Assembly (NCBI GenBank): GCA_037039685.1
Contig: JAWNGF010000004.1
Location: 1,116,001-1,180,000, forward strand
DNA length: 64,000 bases
Direction of reading: 5' to 3'
From: Ceratobasidium sp. AG-K
Taxonomy: Eukaryota; Basidiomycota; Agaricomycetes; Cantharellales; Ceratobasidiaceae
Position numbers and translations under genes: made by a program
Shown here: positions 39,112-48,407 of the stretch, one piece after another
Layout of the letters: each line of letters starts with the position of its first letter
Position numbering within the stretch: position 1 is the first letter of the stretch
Notes under the pieces: generated by a model
The model's database searches: none
The model's input: the letters and a program-made list of their open reading frames with translations, nothing else
Told to the model about the DNA's origin: nothing

Positions 39112-42005
39112 GGGAGCCTTTGGGTTTCCATTGATGCAATTGCTTCGTCGTGGATTTTACGCCATTTTCCTGTGATGTTGTTTGCTTCTGGCACCGCTGA
39201 TTCTTCTGCTGAGATGTTCCACAGTGGTTCCCTCCCATAGACAATTTCGAAAGGGGAACTACCTGTTACGCGGTGCTTCTGTAGGTTATAGCTGAACTCC
39301 GCAATCGGTAATAAGTCCACCCAGTCATCCTGCCGGTAGTTGACAAACGATCGTAGCCAGCCTTCCATCCATTGATTGATTCTCTCCGTTATTCCATCTG
39401 TTTGGGGGTGGTAGGCAGTACTGAAACCTGGGCTAGTTCCAATTTTCTCATAAATGGCTTTCATAAGTTTGGAATTGAAAGTAGTCCCTCGGTCTGAGAT
39501 CGTGCTCTTCGGAAAACCGTGCAGTTTCCAAACATTTGTGACGAAAAGATTTGCAAGGTCGCTTGCCGTGTGAGATTCTTTGCAGGGTATGAAGTGCGCC
39601 ATTCTTGAGAATCGGTCCACCACTACTAAGATGCTATCTGATCCTCTGGATTTTGGTAACTTCACTACGAAGTCGAATGCTATGTCTTCCCACGGTCCTT
39701 TTGGAATTTCCAGGGGCTTGATTGGGACTATTGACTTCAATCCCTTTGTTTGTTGGCAGGTCTCGCAGGATTCCACATATCTGTTTATGCTTTGCTTCAT
39801 TCCTGGCCAGAAGTATCTTCTTGATATTAGTTCCAGAGTTCTAGCCTGTCCTTGATGTCCTGCGATTTTTGAGTCGTGATGAACTCGCATGATGGCCAGT
39901 CTGGATTCCTTATCTTCTGGCACATAGATCCTTCCCTTGAGCCATAATAGTCCCTCCTTGAAATCATAATCTTTTGCACTGTGTTGTAAGGTTTTTGGTA
40001 ACATTTCCCTTGATTTGCAGATTTCTTTGATCCGTGCCAATCCTTCATCTGTTTCCTGAGCCTCCTTGATAGTCTCTATGATGTTTGTGTCTACTTGTCC
40101 CACAAATCCTTTGAACTTTTCGACAGATATCATAACTTGTTCAGGCGTAGGGATATCTTTGTGGTCTGAACGTCTTGACAGCAGGTCCGGTTTTGATGAC
40201 AGGATTCCAGGACGATATATGATGTCAAAGTTGTAGGAAGCAAGCAATTGGTGCCATCTTGCGTGTCGACGGTTGAACGTTCTTGCTTCCTTCCAGAATT
40301 GTAGGTTCCTATGATCGGTGTAGATGGTGATAGGGTCCCTTGTTCCTTCAAGGTATAGCCTCCAATGTGTTAAAGATTCTATGATAGCCATCAGTTCTTT
40401 ATCGTGGACGTCGTAGTTGAGTTGAGCCTTGTTGAAAGACTTTGAAAGAAAAGCAATAGGGTGTAAGTAGCCATCGTCTTGTCTTTGCAACAAGATTGCT
40501 CCCATTGCTACTCCACTTGCGTCTGTTTCCAGGAAAAAGGGTTTGTCAGGGTTTGGATGGCGTAGAGTGGGTTCCTTGCTGATTTCTGTTTTTAGGGCCA
40601 CAAATGCTTCCTGCTGATTGTTTCCCCATTCCCATTTGTTCTCCTTTCGTGTTAAGGTCGTCAGGGGTTTTGCCAATCGGCTGAAATTCGGTACGAATCT
40701 TCTGTAGAAATTTGTGAATCCTAGGAACGCCTGGACTTGTTTGACCGTTCTTGGTTCCTTCCACTCCTTTATTGCCTTGACTTTTTCTTCCTCCATTGAG
40801 ATGCCTGAATCGCTGATTCCAAGTCCGGTATATGTCAATTTGGTGACAAAGAACTCGCATTTTGGAAGCTTTGCAAATAGATTTTCCTCCAGTTAGATTT
40901 TTAGCACTTTCCTGACATCCACGGTATGTTGACTTCTGTCCTTAGAGAAGACTAGGATGTCGTCAATATATACTATGACACATACGTCGATAAGATCATG
41001 GAAGATGTGGTTCATATATCTTTGGAATATGGCGGGCGCGTTTTTTAGTCCAAAAGGCATGACAACGTATTTGAACAGTCCTTCTTTTGTTCTGAAAGCT
41101 GTCTTCCATTCGTCTCCTTCCCTGATTCTGATATTGTTGAAACCCATGCGTAGATCGATTTTGGAGAAAATTTTTGCGTCCTTGATTTTATCCAAGAGGT
41201 CTTCCATTAGGGGCATTGGGAATCTGTCGTCCTTTGTAATGGCGTTTACTCCTCTGAGATCTTGAACAAGTCGTAGTTGGCGTACTGCCCCTGGATTTTT
41301 GGGATCGATCGGTTTTTTGACAAAGAAGCAAGGTGATGCAATGGGTGATTTGCTTGGTCGGATTTTTCCTGCTGCGATTTCTTCATCCAAGTATTCTCTT
41401 AGTGCAATTGACTCTGCTGGAGAGAGTGGGATAGGTCTGGCTGGTTTCGGAAGTTCAGCTCCTTCCTTGAAGTCAATGGTGCAGTCGTATGGACGATGAT
41501 CCAGGATTCTCTTGAATTTTTCTTCGCTGAAGACGTCGGCAAATTCCTTGAATTCCTCGGGCAGATCGTCTATTGAGGCCGTCCTTGCTTGAATGGGTTC
41601 TGTCCGCCATGATATGTGCTTCGTTTTCCAATTGATGACAGGGTTTGATTCTTCTAACCATTCCAATCCTAGGATAAGTTTAGTTTCTCCAGTAGGCATA
41701 GCAAAGAAGACTTGTTTGAAGGTTTTTCCTTCTACCTCTAGTTCCAGCTTAGCTTTGAAACGTATTTGGTGAGAGAGTTCCTTCCCCTGGATACCAATTA
41801 CTTTTCTAGGAGTGGAAAGTTCCATGAGTGGGATGTTGTTGGATTGAGCCCACGAGATGTCCAAGAAGTTCTTTGATGCTCCAGAATCGATGAGAGTTGG
41901 GATGGCTTCTGTGATTCCGGCAACGTTCGCGTAAACAATGGTAGATTCATTTGTTGCTCTAAAGTACATTGTTTCCGTTGCCGGTTTTTTGGTCTCTCCA
42001 CACAC
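39112..42005 (-). pseudogene. Element A pol, N-terminal and central part
   Basis: It reads retropepsin (TLIDSGASKNFLDISW, Asp present), RT (SKSPIASPCFFVKKP, KIDLRMGFNNIRI, VYIDDILVFSKD), RNase H (FLETDASGVAMGAIL, then a VHDKELMAI-type segment), integrase zinc finger (HHDSKIAGHQGQARTLELIS) and core (DFVVKLPKSRGSDSILVVVD). A TAA near 40893 (B has TTA Leu at this place) cuts the RT thumb region, and element C ends the frame at 39111. Pol begins in a frame -1 to gag at the gag stop, with no good ATG until ETMYF. Confidence 0.85.
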
Positions 42006-42007
42006 AG

Positions 42008-43660
42008 TTAGAGGGAGACCCCTTCTTTTCCCGAGTCTTCTATGATTGTTGCCTCCCTTCCTTTAACGCTAGGTTCCGTTGTCATCCATTCCTTGGACGG
42101 GCATTTGAATGAGCGGTGTCCTTCCTGTCCGCACTTCAGGCAGCGGTTGGTTGCTATCCTTGCTTTGTATACTTCGTCGGGTAGTCGCTTTGTAGAGGGT
42201 TGTCCGCTAGCGGTAGGTTGGGCAGCCTTCTTTCCTGTAGAGGTCTTGATTTGTTGTAATTTCTGGTCAATGGAGATTGCGATTGAGATCCACCGGTCAA
42301 GGGACAGCTCTCGCTCCGTTCCGTCCTTGTTAATCAGGGTCAATTCAAATCGAGCTAGTTCAGTCTTTACTTCAGGCTTCAGTCCTTCCTTGAATTGGTT
42401 GATCAGTGCTTCCTGTCCCCAGTTGACGTCGACCAATAAGTAACAGAATTCGGAAGCATAGTTTGCTACCAAATTGTTCTGCTTGCATTTCCTGATATCA
42501 ATTTCGGCCTTGGCCTTTTTGTTGGGATCACTAAATTGTTCCATGAAGTGTGCTTTGAAACCTTCCCATGAGGCGAGACTTTGGTTAATTTCTCCTTGGT
42601 TAAGCGATCGTAAGAGAACTTGTGCCCAATGAGTGGCGGCTTTGTTCTCGGATTTGAAGTTTGCTAGGGCTTCGCGGATCCTTTCTTTGTCGGAAGTGTA
42701 TTGATCTCCTAGGCGTACAAAGTAACTTTCCATTTGAGTGATAAACATTTCAGCGCCTTCTCCTTTCTTTCCGTCAAAGGCTTCTGGACGAGTCACCTTG
42801 GGACGACGTGGTCTGCTACCGATGTTTGGGTTCTCGGTCAGTCGTTGGATTCTTAATTCTAATTTGTTGATCCTGGTAGATTCCGCGTCTGGATGTGGTG
42901 GAGAATTTGATCACCTAGAGGGGATCCCGTGTAGGGATGCTTCGTCCATTTCTTCTCGCATATTGTTGATAGCTTCCTGAACTTCAGTGATTTTGTTAGT
43001 GAAAGAGGCTCCCTCCTGTCGTAGGGTTTCTAGTCCTTGTGTTACTGCCTCATTCCATTCGAGTTGTCCTTGTCTGGTAGTGTTGAGTTCTTTGCGTACA
43101 TTATTTACTAGTCCTTGGGTGTTGGTAACTTCATTTCGAAGGCGGGTTACATCTTGACCGACTAGAAAGGAATTATGTTTGCCATTTCTTGCCGAGTTCA
43201 GAATGTCCGTCAAGGTTCCTTGTAGGGTGTTGATGGAGTCATTAAAGATTTGCTGGTTGTTTGCTAGAACTTGTGTGGCTTGTTCTAGACCACTAAGCCT
43301 TTGATCTATAGTGACCCTCATTCTGTCTATAACCCTAAGGGTGGCGTTGTGTCTTCCTTCTAGAAGGTCGTCCAGGTCGTCTAGGTTACTGATTACGGTT
43401 CTACCGCTGGAGCTGGAACTTGAACTTGAACTTCCTGGATCACCGGCACTTTGCTGTACCGGAGCTGATTGCTGGGAGTAACCCTGTGGGACATATGGTG
43501 GTGCTGGAATCGCTGGTGTGACTGGCTGGGAAGCCATTGGGATCGGTCCTGCGTTGGTGATGGTTCCTCCAATTTGAGGGACTGTGGGGACATTGGGAAT
43601 GTGTGGTGTAGGAGGAGGTCTAATGGGAACAAGCGACACGCCCCCATGAGCTTCGGGTTG
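42008..43660 (-). pseudogene. Element A gag, C-terminal part
   Basis: It continues gag from 51240-50893 after element B. It has a Pro-rich segment, a Ser run, a coiled-coil segment (VIDRMRVTIDQRLSGLEQAT), a TGA at about 42913 where B has Arg (CGA to TGA), the capsid-like domain (KVTRPEAFDGKKGEGAEMFI is the B form; A is near-identical) and the knuckle CLKCGQEGHRSFKC. It ends at 42008 with GKEGVSL. Confidence 0.85.
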
Positions 43661-43665
43661 GGGAG

Positions 43666-44120
43666 TGTCGTAGGCTTCTTCTTGGTGGCTATGAGACGAG
43701 CCGCGATGGAGAGTGGACGGCACTAAGACCTAAGTGACCTCTTGAACCGCAACGCACTTAAGCGTCTGTAGGCTCTTGAGGGTAGGGGTGGTTCTAAGTG
43801 TCACTCGAAGGGGATGTTTTGACGAGACAAAACAAGCTGGGGTTACCAGGCTTGTTAGTCCTCTAAATATATTCGAGAAGTGGCCGAGTCATACAAGGCG
43901 CAGCCACATGAGTCATACAGTCTACCAGTCAGGAGTGTCCATGTGAGTCATGCTGTATGAACAGACATGACTCGTACAAAGCACAGCCGCGTTACACAAT
44001 GTAACAGAATAACCACAAGAAGGTGGCAATGCAGCAAACGGAAACGGAACACAACACAAAAGAAAGGAACAGACGGGCGAGACAACAGTCGAGTCCGATG
44101 GAGTGAGCTAGCTCATGACA
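43666..44120 (-). repeat. 3' LTR of element B
   Basis: 455 bp, TGTCGTAGGC...CTCATGACA. It differs from the partner at 50438 by two CpG-type transitions (CAATGC/CAACGC and CATGACA/CACGACA). Confidence 0.92.
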
Positions 44121-44161
44121 TTACTCCCCCCTATGAGTCCATTTGGGGGACCTGAATGGAC

Positions 44162-44995
44162 TTACTGCACCGCGCAGTCCTTCCCTTTCCTCAGCATAAA
44201 TTCCTCAAGCCCTTCATCTTCCTCCAAGGTCAGGTCGATGGGATTGAACACAGTGTTCCCCGGTTCGTCCGAGAACTTCTCCCATTCTTCCCATGTCTCC
44301 TCCCTTGTCCAGTCGGCCTTGGACCAGTCCAAAACCCTTTCCTGAGCCTCCACGAACTCCTTGTCCCACTGTCGCACATCGGGCTCTTTTTCCTTCCATT
44401 CCGACACGTCAGTCTCCTCCTTCTTCCACCAGTAGGGTTCCCAGTTGATCTTCTCCTTCTGGTATCGGCCCCTCTCCATCCTCCAATCGCTCAGGTCCTT
44501 TTTGTAGTTGGCGTCCCAGGCATCGTTCCATCTAGGTCGGAGCGTTGGCTGCCTTCCGTCGTAACCTGGTACCCACTCGCTCGAGTACGCTCCTTCTTGT
44601 CCCCATTCAACCACCCCAAGCATGTGGGTGGAGAGGAGCACGACCTCCGAGACCTGGAATGCTGCACACCCCCGGCAGACATATATGTCTTTCCGCAGGA
44701 GCTGCATGCGTGTCGGCCATTTTTTCCCGACCCACTGGAATTCCCCCAGGTCTGAGTGGAGGATGTCGTCCGAGGCCCTGAAGTGCATTCTGCCCGAGCC
44801 TTGTTGCGACCTCTTGAAGACGTAGAGGGCGGCTCCGGAGTCAAGGATCCTTGCCGTGGCAAAGGCAGGTCCCTCGAGGACACGGATGAGGTTGTTGGCA
44901 ATGGTAGAGCGGGAGACGGCAGGCATTGTAGAGGGCAAAAGAGATTTAAAGCGTGGAGTTGAGGGTGTTTCTTGGAGTAGTAGCAAGTTTTGCAA
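44162..44995 (-). CDS. Element B ORF3, unknown accessory protein
   Basis: This 277-residue intact frame starts 505 nt before the pol stop in another frame and ends about 40 nt from the 3' LTR. The second Met (MPAVSRSTIANN) is the likelier start. Features seen: ARILDSGAALYVFKR at about residues 45-60; CRGCAAFQVSEVVLLSTHML; a basic-to-acidic Trp-rich stretch (WRMERGRYQKEKINWEPYWW); and a C-terminal acidic tail with NPIDLTLEEDEGLEEFML. It keeps its frame and sequence relative to element A. The overlapping pol tail has no domain. This is an extra gene beyond the usual gag-pol of Ty3 elements; its role is unknown. Confidence 0.75.
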   Translation of the reverse strand: MQNLLLLQETPSTPRFKSLLPSTMPAVSRSTIANNLIRVLEGPAFATARILDSGAALYVFKRSQQGSGRMHFRASDDILHSDLGEFQWVGKKWPTRMQLLRKDIYVCRGCAAFQVSEVVLLSTHMLGVVEWGQEGAYSSEWVPGYDGRQPTLRPRWNDAWDANYKKDLSDWRMERGRYQKEKINWEPYWWKKEETDVSEWKEKEPDVRQWDKEFVEAQERVLDWSKADWTREETWEEWEKFSDEPGNTVFNPIDLTLEEDEGLEEFMLRKGKDCAVQ

Positions 44996-47900
44996 GTGAC
45001 ATTACTGGTTTCGCCGCCCCTGCCTTTTATCCTCCCTGGAGCGTAGTTAGATGGCGTCGGAGCTTCGGGGTGTCGGCGTAGAAGGTCCTTGATGATCCTT
45101 GAAAGGTGACCGAAATCTTCTGCCCTTTGTTCTGTGTCTTCTTCGCTTCCGTAACCCTTCCATCTGACCCTGTAAAAAAGGCCGTCCTTTGTCTCTTTCC
45201 AGTCCAAGATCTTCTCTACTTCATATTCATCCTCTCCTTCTTCTGTTATGATTGGCGGTGGTCGGGGTTGGTTACGGCTGAATTCAGTGTCTCCTTTGTA
45301 AGGGCTGAGCAAATCGATGTGGAAAACAGGGTGCACCCTCATTGTTGCCGGCAGATCAAGCTCATAAGCATGTGATCCTATCTGTCGCTTCACGACAAAT
45401 GGCCCGTGCTTTTTGTTGTCCAGTTTCTTCGATGGTCTTTTTGTTTGAATGTTTCTTCCAAGTAGCCATACTAGATCTCCTTCTTGGTACTTGATCTTCG
45501 GCTCTTCTTCTGGGAGCCTATGGGTCTCCATAGACGCAATAGCTTCGTCGTGGATTTTGCGCCATTTTCCTGTGATGTTGTTTGCTTCTGGAACCGCTGA
45601 TTCTTCCGCTGAGATGTTCCACAGTGGTTCCCTCCCATAGACAATCTCGAAAGGGGAATTACCTGTTACGCGATGCTTCTGTAGATTATAGCTGAACTCC
45701 GCGATCGGTAATAAGTCCGCCCAATCATCCTGCTGGTAGTTGACAAAAGATCGTAGCCAGCCTTCCATCCATTGATTGATTTTCTCTGTTATTCCATCTG
45801 TTTGGGGGTGGTAGGCAGTACTGAAACCTGGGCTAGTTCCAATTTTTTCATAAATGGCTTTCATAAGCTTGGAGTTGAAAGTAGTCCCTCGGTCTGAGAT
45901 TGTGCTTTTTGGGAAACCGTGCAGTTTCCAAACGTTCGTGATAAAAAGATTTGCAAGGTCGCTTGCCGTGTGAGATTCTTTGCAGGGTATGAAGTGTGCC
46001 ATTCTTGAGAATCGGTCCACCACTACTAAGATGCTATCTGCCCCTCTGGATTTTGGTAACTTCACCACAAAGTCAAACGCTATGTCTTCCCACGGTCCTT
46101 TTGGAATCTCCAGAGGCTTGATTGGGACTATTTGCTTTGATCCCTTCGTCCGCTGGCAGGTCTCGCAGGATTCCACGTATCTGTTTATGCTTTGCTTCAT
46201 CCCTGGCCAGAAGTACCTTCTTGATATTAGTTCCAGTGTTCTAGCCTGTCCTTGATGTCCTGCGATTTTTGAGTCGTGATGAACTCGCATGATGGCCAGT
46301 CTGGATTCCTTGTCTTCTGGCACGTAGATCCTTCCCTTGAACCATAATAGTCCCTCCTTGAAATCATAATCTTTTGCGCTGTGTTGTAGGGCTTTTGGTA
46401 ACGTTTCCCTCGATTTGCAGATTTCTTTGATTCGTGCCAGTCCTTCATCTGTTTCTTGAGCTTCCTTGATAGTTTCTATGATGTTTGTGTTTACTTGTCC
46501 CACGAATCCTTTGAATTTTTCAACAGATATCATAACCTGTTCAGGCGTCGGGATATCTTCATGGTCCGACCGTCTTGACAATAGATCCGGTTTTGATGAC
46601 AGGATGCCAGGGCGATATATGATGTCAAAGTTATAGGAGGCGAGCAGCTGGTGCCATCTTGCGTGTCGGCGGTTGAACGTTCTTGCTTCCTTCCAGAATT
46701 GTAGGTTCCTATGATCGGTGTAGATGGTGATAGGGTCCCTTGTACCTTCAAGGTATAGCCTCCAATGTGTTAAAGATTCTATGATAGCCATAAGTTCCTT
46801 ATCGTGGACGTCGTAGTTGAGTTGAGCCTCGTTAAAAGACTTTGAAAGAAAGGCAATAGGATGCAAATAGCCGTCGTCTTGCCTTTGCGACAAGATTGCT
46901 CCCATTGCTACTCCACTTGCGTCTGTTTCCAGGAAAAACGGTTTGTCGGGGTTTGGATGGCATAGAGTGGGTTCCTTGCTGATTTCTGTTTTCAGGGCCA
47001 CAAAAGCTTCCTGCTGATCGTTTCCCCATTCCCACTTGTTTTCCTTTCTCGTCAAGGTTGTCAGGGGTTTTGCTAATCGGCTGAAATTCGGCACAAATCT
47101 TCGGTAAAAATTTGCGAATCCTAGGAATGCCTGAACTTGCTTGACCGTTCTTGGCTCCTTCCATTCCTTTATTGCCTTTACTTTTTCTTCCTCCATAGAG
47201 ATGCCTGAGTCGCTGATTCCAAGTCCAGTATATGTCAATTTGGTGACAAAGAACTCGCATTTTGGAAGCTTTGCAAAAAGATTTTCCTCCAGTAAGATCT
47301 TCAGTACTTTTCTGACATCCACGGTATGTTGGCTTCTGTCCTTAGAGAAGACTAGGATGTCGTCAATGTATACTATGACGCATACGTCGATAAGATCATG
47401 GAAAATGTGATTCATATATCTTTGGAAGATGGCGGGCGCGTTCTTTAGTCCAAAAGGCATGACGACGTATTCAAACAGTCCTTCTTTTGTTCTGAAAGCT
47501 GTCTTCCATTCGTCACCTTCCCTAATTCTGATATTGTTGAAACCCATACGTAGATCAATCTTGGAGAAAATTTTTGCGTCCTTGATTTTATCCAGGAGGT
47601 CTTCCATTAGGGGCATAGGGAATCTGTCGTCCTTTGTAATGGCGTTTACTCCTCTGAGGTCTTGGACGAGTCGTAGTTGGCGAACTGCCCCTGGATTTTT
47701 TGGATCGACAGGTTTTTTGACAAAGAAACAAGGTGATGCAATGGGTGATTTGCTTGGTCGAATTTTTCCCGCCGCGATTTCTTCATCCAGGTATTCTCTT
47801 TGTGCAATAGATTCTGCTGGAGAGAGTGGGATAGGTCTGGCAGGCTTCGGGAGCTCAGCTCCTTCCTTGAAGTCGATGGCGCAGTCGTATGGACGATGAT

Positions 47901-48405
47901 CCAGGATTCTCTTGAATTTTTCTTCGCTGAAGACGTCGGCAAATTCCTTGAATTCTTCTGGTAGGTCATCTATTGAGGCCGTTCTTGCTTGTATGGGTTC
48001 TGGTCGCCATGATATGTGCTTTGTTTTCCAATCGATGACCGGGTTTGCTTCTTCTAACCATTCCAATCCAAGGATAAGTTTAGTTTCCCCGGTAGGCATA
48101 GCAAAGAAGACTTGTTTGAAGGTCCTTCCCTCCACGTTTAGTTCTAGCTTAGCTTTGAAACGTATTTGGTGAGAGAGTTCCTTCCCCTGGATACCGATTA
48201 CTTTTCTGGGAGTGGAAAGTTCCATGAGAGGAATGTTGTTGGATCGAGCCCACGAGATGTCCAAGAAGTTCTTTGATGCTCCAGAATTGATGAGGGTTGG
48301 GATAGGTTCTGTGATTCCAGCAACGTTCGCGTAGACAATGGTAGATTCATTTGTCGCTCTAAAGTACATTGTTTCCGTTGTTGGTTTTTCGGTCTCTCCA
48401 CACAC
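44491..48405 (-). CDS. Element B Pol polyprotein (PR-RT-RH-IN-chromodomain)
   Basis: 1304 codons, open throughout, starting in the -1 frame right at the gag stop. There is no ATG before ETMYF, so expression by frameshift or reinitiation is likely. Domains: retropepsin with INSGAS at residues 39-44 (Asn replaces catalytic Asp; A has Asp); RT with VYIDDILVFSKD near 343; RNase H about 500-620 (FLETDASGVAMGAIL, HDKELMAI); integrase HHCC finger about 735-790; integrase core about 800-960; GPF/Y-like tail; chromodomain about 1060-1110 (YEVEKILDWKETKDGLFYRV). The last 170 or so residues are low complexity and overlap ORF3. Confidence 0.92.
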   Translation of the reverse strand: MCGETEKPTTETMYFRATNESTIVYANVAGITEPIPTLINSGASKNFLDISWARSNNIPLMELSTPRKVIGIQGKELSHQIRFKAKLELNVEGRTFKQVFFAMPTGETKLILGLEWLEEANPVIDWKTKHISWRPEPIQARTASIDDLPEEFKEFADVFSEEKFKRILDHRPYDCAIDFKEGAELPKPARPIPLSPAESIAQREYLDEEIAAGKIRPSKSPIASPCFFVKKPVDPKNPGAVRQLRLVQDLRGVNAITKDDRFPMPLMEDLLDKIKDAKIFSKIDLRMGFNNIRIREGDEWKTAFRTKEGLFEYVVMPFGLKNAPAIFQRYMNHIFHDLIDVCVIVYIDDILVFSKDRSQHTVDVRKVLKILLEENLFAKLPKCEFFVTKLTYTGLGISDSGISMEEEKVKAIKEWKEPRTVKQVQAFLGFANFYRRFVPNFSRLAKPLTTLTRKENKWEWGNDQQEAFVALKTEISKEPTLCHPNPDKPFFLETDASGVAMGAILSQRQDDGYLHPIAFLSKSFNEAQLNYDVHDKELMAIIESLTHWRLYLEGTRDPITIYTDHRNLQFWKEARTFNRRHARWHQLLASYNFDIIYRPGILSSKPDLLSRRSDHEDIPTPEQVMISVEKFKGFVGQVNTNIIETIKEAQETDEGLARIKEICKSRETLPKALQHSAKDYDFKEGLLWFKGRIYVPEDKESRLAIMRVHHDSKIAGHQGQARTLELISRRYFWPGMKQSINRYVESCETCQRTKGSKQIVPIKPLEIPKGPWEDIAFDFVVKLPKSRGADSILVVVDRFSRMAHFIPCKESHTASDLANLFITNVWKLHGFPKSTISDRGTTFNSKLMKAIYEKIGTSPGFSTAYHPQTDGITEKINQWMEGWLRSFVNYQQDDWADLLPIAEFSYNLQKHRVTGNSPFEIVYGREPLWNISAEESAVPEANNITGKWRKIHDEAIASMETHRLPEEEPKIKYQEGDLVWLLGRNIQTKRPSKKLDNKKHGPFVVKRQIGSHAYELDLPATMRVHPVFHIDLLSPYKGDTEFSRNQPRPPPIITEEGEDEYEVEKILDWKETKDGLFYRVRWKGYGSEEDTEQRAEDFGHLSRIIKDLLRRHPEAPTPSNYAPGRIKGRGGETSNVTCKTCYYSKKHPQLHALNLFCPLQCLPSPALPLPTTSSVSSRDLPLPRQGSLTPEPPSTSSRGRNKARAECTSGPRTTSSTQTWGNSSGSGKNGRHACSSCGKTYMSAGGVQHSRSRRSCSSPPTCLGWLNGDKKERTRASGYQVTTEGSQRSDLDGTMPGTPTTKRT

Positions 48406-48407
48406 AG

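Noticed and set aside
44491..45010. Pol tail of element B beyond the chromodomain treated as a functional domain
   Set aside because: It is Ser/Thr/Pro-rich, diverges between A and B more than ORF3 does, and overlaps ORF3 in another frame. It looks like carry-on of an open frame.
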